Origin: Arenicola marina
Lineage: Eukaryota > Annelida > Polychaeta > Arenicolidae
Direction: 5' to 3'
Length of the DNA stretch: 64,000 bases
Assembly: GCA_964019135.1 (NCBI GenBank)
Contig: OZ025248.1
Span: 13,957,574-14,021,573 of the forward strand
The translations under genes were made by a program, and so were the position numbers. The stretch's first letter is position 1; every line of letters begins with the position of its first letter. Below are positions 1-13,121 of the stretch, piece after piece. Under the pieces are notes generated by a model. It searched no databases, was not told the DNA's origin, and saw only the letters and a program-made list of their open reading frames with translations.

Positions 1-1089
1 GGAAGGGGTGGGAATAGGACCACACGTATGAGAATCGGCGGTAAACTTTAACTAGATGGTTCGCTGGGTTGCGAGAAATGAAAATTGAGGCAGATGTATT
101 CTTTAGACAGGCTTGTTCGCGTCACCACTCTTGCGCCTATAACCGCAAAAACTGTGCATGTCAGCTGTCCCACTCACGGCGTAGTATCCCCAGTGTGGTA
201 AGAGGGGCATGGTACAAATTTGCGACCATATTTACCGCCTTCAGTATGTGAGAACGCCATCCCTTTGTCGTGATCCCCCACCTACCGACAAACACGCACT
301 GAACCCTTCACGTACCTCCCGCCGTCCGCTATCGCAACCCAGGGACGCTACCCACGCCCGCATACATGATCTATGCTCCTTTGTGTACACTGAGTCTGAG
401 AGGTGCGTAGAGAGAGCAGACGTGAAGGCACCTGCCCAGGGATCATGTCTGGTTACCCCTGTCTGCCGCGACATGTGAGTGGTGAGACAGATACGTCCCT
501 TTGTTCGACAAAAGAGCGGGCTAACTGGCTGGCAGCTGTTCCTCTCGGAACAGAACAGACAGGAGGCGGGTAAGGGTTGCGGGGGGGGGGGGGTGGGGGG
601 GCGGAGCGGTAACTGTTTGGGAGGGGCGCTCCCAGTACGCTGCGGCTACCTTTGCCGCGGCCTTAGTGTCAGAGCCGGGTTTGAGAGACACCACGGCCAG
701 GTCATTGACGTCACGTTCACCGAGGGACTAGGTTTCCTGCAAGTCACCAGGCTCGTAGCCATGGCAACACACAGGGTACATAATAAAAATATAGTAGACG
801 ATGGTGGTGAGTGCATGGACTTGGTGGGGGTAAATGTTGCCAGTGTGTTGCGCGCAGTAAAAGTAAGTCAGACTCCCGGGGTCAGAGTCCGGATGCAGCG
901 GCGTTGCGGTTGCAACCCCCCTAACCCCCCCCCCCCCCTAGATCCGCTACTGGGATGTGTTCTGGAGTTCTGGGGACTAAACACGCAGCCAGTGATAACC
1001 AACTGGGACGGTTCCAACGCCAGACTGACGACCCTCAGCGATATAGGCGTTCAAAAACTGTACTGCCCGGAGATACCCGCCATGAGAGA
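1..1089. other. Non-coding flank, nothing recognised
   Basis: No gene is supported here. The open frame at 479-1108 on the plus strand runs through a long G homopolymer (about 580-600) and into the repeat array that follows, so it is not credible. A CRE-like TGACGTCA-type site lies near 705-715, and a C run near 926-938 is one of many G/C homopolymers in the window. Confidence 0.5.
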
Positions 1090-4000
1090 TATTACTGCAC
1101 TGCCCTAGATGACAGCCGGGACAGATATCACCGCACTGCCCTAGATAACAGCCGTGACAGAGATCACTGCACTGCCCTAGATAACAGCCGAGACAGAGAT
1201 CACTGCACTGCCCTAGATAACAGCCGAGACAGAGATCACTGTACTGCCCAAGATAACAGCCGTGAGAGATATCACTCTACTGCCCTAGATAACAACCGTG
1301 ACAGAGATCACCGCACTGCCCTCAGATAACAGCCGCGAGAGATATCACTGTACTGCCCCCAGATAACAGTCGTGAGAGATATCACTGTACTGCCCCTAGA
1401 TAACAGCCGATAGAAATATAACTGTACTGCCCTCAGATAACAGCCGTGAGAGATATCACGGTACTGCCCCTAGATAACAGCCGTGACAAATATCACTGTA
1501 CTGCCCCCAGATAACAGCCGTAAGAGATATCACTGTACTGCCCTAGATAACAGCCGTAAGAGATATCACTGCACTGTCCTAGATAACAGCCGTAAGAAAT
1601 ATCACTGTACTGCCCTAAATAACAGCCGTAAGAGATATCACTGTACTGCCCTAGATAACAACCGTGACAGAGATCACTGCACTGCCCTCAGATAACAGCT
1701 GCGAGAGATATCACGGTACTGCCCCCAGATAACAGTCGTGAGAGATATCACTGTACTGCCCCTAGATAACAGCCGATAGAAATATAACTGTACTGCCCTC
1801 AGATAACAGCCGTGAGAGATATCACTGTACTGCCCCCAGATAACAGCCGATAGAAAAAATATAACTGTACTGCCCTCAGATAACAGCCGCGAGAGATATC
1901 ACGGTATTGCCCCCAGATAACAGTCGTGAGAGATGTCACTGTACTGCCCCTAGATAACAGCCGATAGAAATATAACTGTACTGCCCTCAGATAACAGCCG
2001 TGAGAGATATCACGGTACTGCCCCTAGATAACAGCCGTGACAAATATCACTGTACTGCCCCCAGATAACAGCCGTAAGAGATATCACTGTACTGCCCTAG
2101 ATAACAGCCGTAAGAGATACCACTGCACTGTCCTAGATAACAGCCGTAAGAGATATCACTGTACTGCCCTAAATAACAGCCGTAAGAGATATCACTGTAC
2201 TGCCCTAGATAACAGCCATGAGAGATATCACTGTACTCCCCTCAGATAACAGTCGTGAGAGATATCACTGTACTGCCCCCAGATACCAGCCGTGAGAGAT
2301 ATAACTGTACTGCCTCTAAATAACAGCCGTGAGAGATATCACTGTACTGTCCTCAGATAACAGCTGTGAGAGATGTCACTGTACTGCCCTCAGATAACAG
2401 CCGCGAGAGATATCACGGTATTGCCCCCAGATAACAGTCGTGAGAGATATCACTGTACTGCCCCTAGATAACAGTCGATAGAAATATAACTGTACTGCCC
2501 TCAGATAACAGCCGCGAGAGATATCACGGTACTGCTCCTAGATAACAGCCGTGACAAATATCACTGTACTGCCCCCAGATAACAGCCGTAAGAGATATCA
2601 CTGTACTGCCCTAGATAACAGCCGTAAGAGATATCACTGCACTGCCCTAGATAACAGCCGTAAGAGATATCACTGTACTGCCCTAGATAACAGCCGTAGG
2701 AGATATCACTGTACTGTCCTAAATAACAGCCGTAAGAGATATCACTGTACTGCCCTAGATAACAACCGTGACAGAGATCACTGCACTGCCCTCAGATAAC
2801 AGCCGCGAGAGATATCACGGTATTGCCCCCCAGATAACAGTCGTGAGAGATATCACTGTACTGCCCCTAGATAACAGCCGATAGAAATATAACTGTACTG
2901 CCCTCAAATAACAGCCGTGAGAGATATCACGGTACTGCCCCTAGATAACAGCCGTGACAAATATCACTGTACTGCCCCCAGATAACAGCCGTAAGATATA
3001 TCACTGTACTGCCCTAGATAACAGCCGTAAGAGATATCACTGCACTGTCCTAGATAACAGCCGTAAGAGATATCACTGTACTGCCCTAAATAACAGCCGT
3101 AAGAGATATCACTGTACTGCCCTAGATAACAGCCATGAGAGATATCACTGTACTGCCCTCAGATAACAGTCGTGAGAGATATCACTGTACTACCCCCAGA
3201 TACCAGCCGTGAGAGATATAACTGTACTGCCTCCAAATAACAGCCGTGAGAGATATCACTGTACTGCCCTCAGATAACAGCTGTGAGAGATGTCACTGTA
3301 CTGCCCTCAGATAACAGCCGCGAGAGATATCAAGGTATTGCCCCCAGATAACAGTCGTGAGAGATATCACTGTACTGCCCCTAGATAACAGCCGATAGAA
3401 ATATAACTGTACTGCCCTCAGATAACAGCCGCGAGAGATATCACGGTATTGCCCCCAGATATCAGTCGTGAGAGATATCACTGTACTGCCCCTAGATAAC
3501 AGCCGATAGAAATATAACTGTACTGCCCTCAGATAACAGCCGCGAGAGATATCACGGTACTGCCCCTAGATAACAGCCGTGACAAATATCACTGTACTGC
3601 CCCCAGATAACAGCCGTAGAAGATATCACTGTACTGCCCTAGATAACAGCCGTAAGAGATATCACTGCACTGCCCTAGATAACAGCCGTAAGAGATATCA
3701 CTGTACTGCCCTAGATAACAGCCGTAAGAGATATCACTGTACTGCCCTAGATAACAGCCATGAGAGATATCACTGTACCGCCCTCAGATAAGAGTCGTGA
3801 GAGATATCACTGTACTGCCCCCAGATACCAGCCGTGAGAGATATAACTGTACTGCCTCCAAATAACAGCCGTGAGAGATATCACTGTACTGCCCTCAGAT
3901 AACAGCTGTGAGAGATGTCACTGTACTGCCTCTAGATAACAGCCGTGACAAATATTACTGTACTGTCCCCAGATAACAGCCGTGAGAGACATCACTGTAC

Positions 4001-4566
4001 TGCCTCCAAATAACAGCCGTGGAGATATCACTGTACTGCCTCCAAATAACAGCCGTGGGAGATATCACTGTACTGCCTCTAGATACCAGCCGTGAGAGAT
4101 ATCACTGTACTGCCCCTAGATATTAGCCGTGAGAGAAATCACTGTACTGCCCCTAGATATCAGCCGTGAGAAATATCACTGTACTGCCCTCAGATAACAG
4201 CCGTGGGAGATATCACTGTACTGCCTCTAGATACCAGCCGTGAGAGATATCACTGTATTGCCCCAAGATAACAGCCGATAGAGATATCACTGTACTGCTC
4301 CTAGATATCAGCCGTGAGAGAAATCACTGTACAGCCCCTAGATATCAGCCGTGAGAGAAATCACTGTACTGCCCCTTGATATCAGCCGTGAGAGATATCA
4401 CTGTACTGCCCCTAGATATCAGCCGTGAGAGATATCACTGTACTGCCCCTAGATATCAGCCGTGAGAGATATCACTGTACTGCCCCTAGATAAAAGCCGT
4501 GAGAGATATCACTGCACTGCCCCTAGATATCAGCCCTGAGAGATATCACTGTACTGCCCCTAGATG
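1090..4566. repeat. Tandem array, 36-37 bp unit, with higher-order structure
   Basis: Roughly 95 head-to-tail copies of a unit containing CACTGTACTGCCC followed by TAGATAACAGCCGTGAGAG. The unit alternates between 36 and 37 bp according to whether three or four C residues follow ACTG. Blocks of distinct variants recur together: a variant with GCCGATAGAAATATAAC and a run of GCCGTAAGAG variants reappear as a block at about 1483, 2037, 2551, 2954 and 3579, which shows block duplication. Where the unit stays at 36 bp it leaves short open frames with a 12-residue period; these are a by-product of the period and not evidence of coding. Confidence 0.95.
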
Positions 4567-5144
4567 TTCATGCCCAGACTGTTCCCCGAGCAATGTGCAC
4601 GGGACTATGCCAATCCCTGCGCACATTTAATTTACGCAAAATATATAATCAAAGAGCCATGAGTGAACGCATAATGCATTCTGCCCTGTAACAGACCGGG
4701 TACAAAGCCTTTCAGATAACCCACAGCATGGGGGGGGGGTGACGTCATGCGAGGAATATTCTTCGGAGGAATATGGAACGGGTGACGGTCAACATACTAT
4801 TCCAGACCCCCCCCCCCCCCCCAACGCAGCACGATTTCGGGCCGTTCTTCCATGTAAGGGCGAACCATTGTTCCAGCATAACTCACGTATTACTCACGCC
4901 CAACGTTTACTACAATAACACATTTCGTGGGTTCTAACATGGAAGATGGACCGGATTTCGGGAGCAGCAATTCTTGTCATTGATCATTGAGATAGTTCTT
5001 CATGTGCGAGAATCGCCGGAGTAACTTGTTTGCCGTTTAAAGCAAACACCAAGCGGTAGCAAAGAAAGACTGACAAATGTTTTTTTTATTTAACCGACAA
5101 CAAGGAAACATGTGACCTACATGCATAATCATTTAAATAAGGCA
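4567..5144. other. Spacer between two tandem arrays
   Basis: Unique-looking sequence with a G run near 4731, a C run at 4808-4822 and a GTGACGTCAT site at about 4740. No gene or known element is visible. Confidence 0.5.
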
Positions 5145-7717
5145 ACTGCACCAGTGGTACGGCAGTACTGCCCCAGAGTGTTTAAACTACGCCTAGTCAT
5201 GTAGTGGATGCACCAGTGGTACGGCAGTACTGCCCCAGAGTGTTCAGACAACGCCTAGTCATAAGGGGACGCACCAGTGGTACGGCAGTACTGTCCCAGG
5301 GTGTTCAGACAACGCCTTGTCAAATAGGGGACGCACCAGTGGTACGGCAGTACTGCCCCAGAGTGTTCAGACAACGCCTAGTCATAAGGGGATGCACCAG
5401 TGGTACGGCAGTACTGCCTCAGAGTGTTCAGACTACGCCTAGTTATATAGGGAATGCACCAGTGGTACGGCAATACTGCCCTAGAGTGTTCAGACTACGC
5501 CTAGTCACATAGGGAATGCACCAGTGATACGGCAGTACTTCCCTAGAGTGTTCAGACTACTAATATAGGGGACGCACCAGTGGTACGGCAGTACTGCCCC
5601 AGGGTGTTCCGACAACGCCTAGTCATAAGGGGATGCACCAGTGGTACGGCAGTACTGTCCCAGGGTGTTCAGACAACGCCTTGTCAAATAGGGGACGCAC
5701 CAGTGGTACGGTAGTGCTGCCCCAGGGTGTTCAGACTACGCCTAGTCATATAGGAGACGCACCAGTGGTACGGCAGTACTGCCCCAGGGTGTTCAGACTA
5801 CGCCTAGTCATATAGGGAATGCACCAGTGGTACGGTAGTACTGCCCCAGGGTGTTCAGACTACGCCTAGTCACATAGGGGATGCACCCGTGCTAATGCAG
5901 TACTGCCCCGCAGTGTTCAGACTACTAATATAGGGGACGCACCAGCGGCACGGCAGTACTGCCTCAAGAGTGTTCAGACTACGCCTAGTCATATAGGGGA
6001 CGCACCAGTGGTACGGCAGTACTTCCCTACCCTGCCCCAGGGTGCCCTAGGGTGTTCAGACTACGTCTAGTCACATAGGGGATGCACCAGTGGTACGGCA
6101 GTACTGCCCCGCAGTGTTCAGACTACTAATATAGGGGATGCACCAGCGGCACGGCAGTACTGCCTCAAGAGTGTTCAGACTACGCCTAGTCATATAGGGG
6201 ACGCACCAGTGGTACGGCAGTACTTCCCCAGAGTGTTCAGACTACTAATATAGGGGATGAACCAGTGGTACGGCAGTACTGCCTCAGTGTGTGAAGACTA
6301 CGCCAAGTCAAATAGGGTATGCACCAGTGGTACGGTAGTACTGCCCCAGGGTGTTCAGACTACGCCTAGTCATATAGTGGATGCACCAGTGGTACGGCAG
6401 TACTGCCCCAGGGTGTTCAGACTACGCCTAGTCATATAGGGGATGCACCAGTGGTACCGGCAGTACTGCCTCAGAGTGTTCAGACTACGACTAGTCATAT
6501 AGGGGATGCACCAGTGGCACGGCAGTACTGCCCCAGAGTGTTCAGACTACGACTAGTCATATAGTGGATGCACCAGTGGCACGGCAGTACTGCCCCAGAG
6601 TGTTCAGACTACGACTAGTCATATAGGGGATGCACCAATGGTACGGTAGTACTGCCTCAGAGTGTCCAGACTACGCCTAGTCATATAGTGGATGCACCAG
6701 TGGTACGATAGTACTGCCCCAGGGTGTTCAGACTACGCCTAGTCATATAGTGGATGCACCAGTGGTACGATAGTACTGCCCCAGGGTGTTCAGACTACGC
6801 CTAGTCATATAGTGGATGCACCAGTGGTACGGCAGTACTGCCCCAGAGTGTTCAGACTACGCCTAGTCATATAGGGGATGCACCAATGGTACGGTAGTAC
6901 TGCCTCAGAGTGTCCAGACTACGCCTAGTCATATAGTGGATGCACCGGTGGTACGATAGTACTGCCCCAGGGTGTTCAGACTACGCCTAGTCATATAGTG
7001 AATGCACCAGTGGTACGGCAGTACTGCCCCATAGTGTTCAGACTACGCCTAGTCATATAGTGGATGCACCAATGGTACGGTAGTACTGCCTCAGAGTGTC
7101 CAGACTACGCCTAGTCATATAGTGGATGCACCAGTGGTACGATAGTACTGCCCCAGGGTGTTCAGACTACGCCTAGTCATATAGTGGATGCACCAGTGGT
7201 ACGGCAGTACTGCCCCAGAGTGTTCAGACTACGCCTAGTCATATAGGGGATGCACCAATGGTACGGTAGTACTGCCTCAGAGTGTCCAGACTACGCCTAG
7301 TCATATAGTGGATGCACCAGTGGTACGATAGTACTGCCCCAGGGTGTTCAGACTACGCCTAGTCATATAGTGAATGCACCAGTGGTACGGCAGTACTGCC
7401 CCATAGTGTTCAGACTACGCCTAGTCATATAGTGGATGCACCAATGGTACGGTAGTACTGCCTCAGAGTGTCCAGACTACGCCTAGTCATATAGTGGATG
7501 CACCAGTGGTAGGGCAGTACTGCCCCAGGGTGTTCAGACTACGCCTAGTCATATAGGGGATGCACCAATGGTAGGGCAGTACTGCCTCAGTGTTCAGACT
7601 ACGCCTAGTCATATAGGCGATGCACCAGTGGTACGGCAGTACTGCCCCAGAGTGTTCAGACTACGCTTAGTCATATAGTGGATGCACCAGTGGTACAGCC
7701 GTACTGCCCCAGTGTTC
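5145..7717. repeat. Tandem array, 62 bp unit, 186 bp higher-order repeat
   Basis: About 41 copies of a 62 bp unit containing GATGCACCAGTGGTACGG, CAGTACTGCCCCAGAGTG and TTCAGACTACGCCTAGTC. Spacing was read directly: GATGCACCAG occurs at 6691, 6753 and 6815. A variant with CACCAATGGTACGGTAG recurs at 6631, 6879, 7065, 7251 and 7437, that is at 4 x 62 and then 3 x 62 bp, so the right half is organised as trimers. The left half has more truncated and irregular copies. No coding function is supported. Confidence 0.95.
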
Positions 7718-8967
7718 TATGGAAGGCCAAGCTATGCATAAACGTCGAAGAACCTACATTTACAACACATACACGTAGTGTTGTCGCTGTTTCATCCTAT
7801 TACACCGCTGCATGTTCTACATGAAGCAAATGTACACGTCATTCAGTCATGTGTTAAGCGTAGTAAAGTAACACGTAGTATCGCACTGAAATTTATGTCT
7901 AACAAGTGACGACGAAACTTCGACGTCCAAAAGCTCTATCACGTCGCCTAGAACGCTCTTCTCAAAATGTATGCATACGGCGAATTCCAATCTCAGAACG
8001 AGGCTGCCGGCACAGCAACGCGAGGCGTATGTGGCAATATGGCACACTGTTGTGTACCCGGGAGTGTTAATGAGCCTCCGTTATTTGAACAAAATACAAT
8101 TAGTCGAATGTATAGCCTACAATTAGGCTTAGTAGTACTGAAGTACTGACCCTACGCTGGGCAGTATAGCTAACGGCAACTTGGCAAGGAGGTGTGACGC
8201 ATCCCTAGACTCGAACAGTAACGACTCGGTATCTCTAAAAGATATAAATGAAATTATTTGATTAATTAAAGTGGTCAAAATGAGAAGCACATAATTTAAT
8301 GGCGGATACAGGAACGGGGACCGCATCGACGGTCCTTATCCCGCACATGTTTTTGTTCATTTCAATGACAGACCACATGGTATGTCGGCTCCTGGCTTAG
8401 TTTTGGTCTGGTTGCTTTACTATTGGTTACCACTTCACACGTCACCGAGAACTCGAACGAGTAAAGAGTAACGAGTAACTAACGAGTAACTAAATTAAAG
8501 TCTAAAGTAGCCCTTTCCTAAACCTTAAATGACTATTCGTTTCGTTTGCCTCCTTCATAGTACAGTACACCAAAGCCTTTCACCGACTATTTGACACAGA
8601 TAAGGCAAGTTTGGCAAATCCGACAACCCGTTATTTATTAAGACCATTTCCTCTCAAACCCGCGGGTAAACGTGAACGCTTTTGCTGTCGACTTCTGTGT
8701 TCAATGGTACATACACGTCGTGCTATCTTGGGTACAAAGTCTGGTATCTGTGCGAGAAGTAAGGCGTAACGTCAAGTGAAGACCGAAGAAAGAGAACTAG
8801 ATATGTATGTCGAGTAGCACTGTAGCCCAAGATCTACAAGAGGTTTTCATTACTGTTGACTCTTGGTAAAGTACAGGATGTATTTGGTCAATCAGTGCAG
8901 GCAAACATTTCGTCCTATATATAAAATACGAGGACGATGACGGCGGTCGAACACACACATTATGGCA
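7718..8967. other. Non-coding, nothing recognised
   Basis: Mixed-composition sequence between the 62 bp array and a hairpin cluster. Open frames of 60-71 codons on both strands are at chance level and show no domain. Confidence 0.4.
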
Positions 8968-9204
8968 TCTTAATGCATACTTCTTGGTCATTATTGTACC
9001 AGAGCGGGTCATTATAGTTCCGTCACAATAATGACCCCTCGCTCACATACTCCATGCCATCGCCGCCTCCTCGGAGGAAACAATAGAAGTATGCATTAAG
9101 CCAGATAAGGAATGAGTTGTAGGTCATTATTGGGATCTCACAACTTCTCGGCTACGCCTCGAAGTTCTTCGATCCCAATAATGACCTACAACTCATTCCT
9201 TATC
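8968..9204. repeat. Cluster of hairpins sharing GGTCATTATTG
   Basis: The right hairpin is perfect: arms 9104-9137 and 9171-9204 (34 bp each) enclose a 33 bp loop. The left part is nested: CTTAATGCATACTTC at about 8969 is inverted at about 9086-9100, and inside it GGGTCATTAT / ATAATGACCC around 9006-9036 forms another stem. All stems contain GGTCATTAT, so this looks like foldback (MITE-type) elements inserted next to or into one another. No clear target-site duplication was found. Confidence 0.75.
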
Positions 9205-11508
9205 CAATACGTAATGCGGGGATTTGGGGCGGTGATTCTGATATATGTATCTCTGCATGTATTCCTTCCATAATGATTTGGAATTTTATCTCTTTACCGT
9301 GTAGAACAGGGCAGGCGCAAGCCTGTACCGTGTCAGGTGAAAGAATATGCATAAACGCACGCCTAAACCTTAAGACCCCCAAAAGCTGAATCAACCAAAC
9401 CAATTAACAAGACCTTAAGCGTTTTCTAGGTCACAAAAGTAAGTAAAGTGAAAACTAGCCCATGAACCTAGCACATTCAACATGGTGCTATCACTGTAGG
9501 GTCGTAACACCATAAACAACGAGGAACTGTCAAAACCGTTTTCCATTCCACGTGGTGCAATGTGCTATGGCTAACGACTCTTCGCATAATCAGACACGGA
9601 TCCTTTCCCAAAGTTATCGGGCAGAGGTATTTAAACACCCATAAGAGCTCGGCGCGCAACCGACTGAGCCACAGACTTGTGTACAGTCTCTCTGCTTAGC
9701 TGCAGCATGTGGGTATACCAAACATTTTCAAGGGCCTGCTTTGAACAGTGGTGTGGGGGCCGTGTCAAGTGAGGAATTTTTGCCTAAACATTCCAGTATG
9801 CATTCAGACTGCCCTGTGTGCAGTCACCGTGAAGCACACAGAGCTGGAAAACTGGTTATATAGACCCCATGATTGGTTAAGGCGAGTAGCCAATTTGGGC
9901 TGAATGACTTGTGCCGAGGTTTGCACTCCGGTCTTCCACATTTTTATATGTCAGTTGTCTCGTACAGCTGGTGTTGATAATCAAGTAATCGATCCCACCA
10001 CAAACTCACACACCCATCCATCGGACAGGAGTTAATCAACAGTTGCAATCGTTGCGCTGTAATTGTGCTGATAGTCCGGTGTAGTCACGTTCTGTATTTG
10101 CCTATCCCCGCAAAGGTTCTAAAGAGAACAAGTGCCAGACCCCCCCTCCCTCTCCTCCTTTAAACGGTGTGTCAACATTTAATGACATGCTCTACAAAAC
10201 CGCTGTTTTTAGGCACTTACACAATACCTTTATTGTATGCAAACATTTCCTCAGATAACGTAAAAACACGGGGAGCACCAGTGATTGTTACAGTATGTGC
10301 CCTTTCCCCCCGGACCCTAATAAACATACCCGACCACGGTCACCAGCTTTTTGAACGCCCACCCCCCCCCCCCAACCCAACATCACTATGCTGATCCCTT
10401 CCCTTGGTCGTCATCATGCTGCGCCCCCCCCCCCCCCGCGCCCCTCACCCCACCCCTGTCACCTACAGTTCTGCCCTTCAATTCTTCCTACGTCAATATT
10501 TAGTGCATGCAGAGGGCGCATAAAAAAATACTCATGTATTTCATAAAGAAGTCAAGGATTATATTCACATATTGTGCATCAAGACTGAGGAGGAAGAAAG
10601 TTGCAATCATATACAGGTGCATTTTGAATTAAAGCATTTCGTACACATACAATAATACAGAGCAAATAAAACCCTATTATTGCCTATAGTCGGCGCGTTT
10701 AATATCTGCCGCCTTGCTTTCGTAAATATTTTTGTCCGTGCACCATTTGCAGCCACGATTTATGTATTTATTTGCTCCATTACACAAGACCCTTGTGATT
10801 TTAACTTACTTGAAAGTGTATCTTGTTTAATAACAGCACAACACGATAGTCTCCAGCATAAAGTATAGCAGATAAAAGTGTGTTGACAGCCGCCTTTTTA
10901 TGACGTCGTAGGTGACGTCGATGTGAAGGTCATGTTACTGCATTTTCATTGGGTAAAAGAAGTAGGCCCACGGAAGAGTCTAATATCAGGCACTAGAAAA
11001 GGGGACAGAGCATTATGTGCCCATGCAAAGTTTCTATGCAACAGTAATTTTAGCATCTCAAAGCAAAAGCAATGCGAAAGGAATGTGTTTGTAGCTTCAA
11101 TGTTCATATATATGAGAGGAACTATATACACATGTAAGCTTGATTCAAGTTACGACTTGACATTGACACAACCAAACGCCCCTGTCCAAAATACCAGCAA
11201 TACTATCGCCCACAGATAGGACAGATGACAAGGTAAACAGAGCGACGGCCATAGCGAAACTTGTCTGCTTCGTTTGCGTGAAACTAATGTTGGCATATTG
11301 TGAATTCTTTTGACAACACGACTGTGAGTACGCCAAATTCTGTTGTGGCTTTGGTTCAACTTGACAAATATAAACTGATTTTAGGCTTGTCAATGAAACA
11401 TTTCGTGTCAAATTAGAAAACGAGGCGGCAAATAATTTCCGTGCCGGCTTTTTTTTTATAGTGAACGACTTCGATAAAGAACAGGCATTCCCAGCACTCC
11501 TACAAAGT
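9205..11508. other. Non-coding, nothing recognised
   Basis: No gene or known element is supported. C homopolymers occur near 10364 and 10422. Two CRE-like half sites (GACGTCG) lie at about 10903 and 10915. Overlapping open frames at 10923-11411 on both strands are at chance level. Confidence 0.4.
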
Positions 11509-11526
11509 CACAATGTACGATACACA

Positions 11527-11766
11527 TGGGCTAGAGCGCTCGCATTGAGTGCTCTGGTCACCTGAGAGCCTCACGGCACGTTGGTCGGTGGTTCGAGCCC
11601 TGCTGTGGCCATGTCTGTGTGGTTGCAGGATACAGATCCCATGTCTTTCTTCGTAAAGAGTAGGGGGTTACCCCCGGGGACATGGCTCCACTCTCCCTTC
11701 CTTCTCCCATTGACGCGATATGACCAAAAGTGGTTAAAGCGTCCTGAATAACCAACCAAACCAAAC
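11527..11766 (+). mobile_element. tRNA-derived SINE with 18 bp target duplication
   Basis: A complete-looking SINE. An 18 bp direct repeat, CACAATGTACGATACACA, flanks it at 11509-11526 and 11767-11784. The head is tRNA-like, with an A-box-like TAGAGCGCTCG and a B box GGTTCGAGCCC at about 11589-11600. The body is followed by AAAGCGTCCTGAATAACC and an AACCAAACC-type tail. SINEs are mobilised by a partner LINE; the identical target duplication suggests a fairly recent insertion. The 3' part resembles the end of the second SINE at 37.5 kb. Confidence 0.92.
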
Positions 11767-11784
11767 CACAATGTACGATACACA

Positions 11785-13069
11785 CACAATCACATTTCAA
11801 TCAGTATCGCTCGAAGCTATGCACGGTAGCCTGCCTCAATCGCCCGTGGGCATATTTTAGGGCCCGCAACAAGAGTGTAAAACTTTGCATCAATTCTGTG
11901 CTCCACAATTTGTGTCTTCTCTCCCAGTTTAAAACAGCCAACAGTAGACAACGTAACGACACGACTAGGGTTTTACATCATCGTTATGTGGATCCAGTTA
12001 TACGATATGTCGTGTAGAAAACCTCGTTGTGCGCATAGCACAATCAAGGATACGAAGTGCACGCCTCAGCTTATGCGTAGTAGATCTGGGCATCTGGCCA
12101 AGTTCCAGTCTGTATCGGGCCTATATCATTCTATACAGTAGTATTGATGTTGGCCTGGCTCGGGCGACCTGTACAATTTCAAGGTCCTCGGCCCGCCGTC
12201 TAATGTGCTGTTGTCAAAAGAAAAACATAACGACGACGCATCCTACAGAGCGGCCGTAGACGACGTATTCTCAAACTCATTGACATTGTACCAAAACGCA
12301 TATGCCGCAGAACCTTCGCCAAATGTTATCCACTCTGAAATCCAACCGAGTGGCTGGCCACGCATTATTAGACACTAACAACACCCCACTCACCCACGAA
12401 CAACCCCCCACTGGCGGTCCCGTCTGAATGGCTAAAATAACCCACCACCCAAAACAGTGAGAGAACGAATGGATAATCCCCATCGTTCGATCCACGCGCC
12501 CACGTAGCGCTGAGCTGGGGCGAGGATGCTATTTTTAGAACCGCCACGGTTAAACAAGCGAGTCGTCAGCGAGACACTTGCGGCAAGCTCAGGCAAGCAG
12601 AGTTCCTGACATGTCGGCCGGCTGCGTATGAAAGCAAGCACATATTGTATCTCCTTTCTTTGCCACCATGCTTTACATTGGAATTTCGAGGCGTCCAGTC
12701 ATTGTAATCAGCATTGGCGTGTAGTGCATGCTCCGACATCCGTACTTCAATCACAATACTCACCAAACATCCAGTGCAATATCAGAAGTTTATAGCGCAT
12801 ATGGTTTCGCAATCTTCTGTCATATATGTGTGTTCATATTTCACGATTGATAACATAACGTATTGTTAGTATATCGTATACATTATCTATGCCTGCCATC
12901 CTAGATGTGACGAGGAAAAACATCTTTTCCACTGTGATGATTCACAATGTTCAGATATCGTTGTGCAACCGAAGTTCGTTCCAAATCACATGTGTTGCAA
13001 ATGTCAAACTCCTGCGAACAAAGTTATGATTTCCCACCTTTCGTCAGAGACAACTGGACATGAAGTGTA
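11785..13069. other. Non-coding, nothing recognised
   Basis: No gene supported. Open frames up to 76 codons on both strands are at chance level. Sequence is of ordinary complexity without visible repeats. Confidence 0.4.
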
Positions 13070-13121
13070 TTCAGGCGTTTATTCGACGTCTTGTGCGTTC
13101 AGGCGTTTATTCGACGTCTTG
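13070..13121. repeat. 24 bp direct repeat at 28 bp spacing
   Basis: The 24-mer beginning TTCAGGCGTTTATTCGACG occurs at 13070-13093 and again at 13098-13121. It is a simple tandem duplication at the left edge of a GC-rich stretch. Confidence 0.9.

Noticed and set aside
479-1108. 209-codon plus-strand frame near the left edge
   Set aside because: It runs through G and C homopolymers and into a tandem array, and shows no domain.
1090-7717. CRISPR-like repeat arrays
   Set aside because: The units are continuous and mutated along their whole length, with no conserved repeat alternating with unique spacers, and the window is animal DNA.
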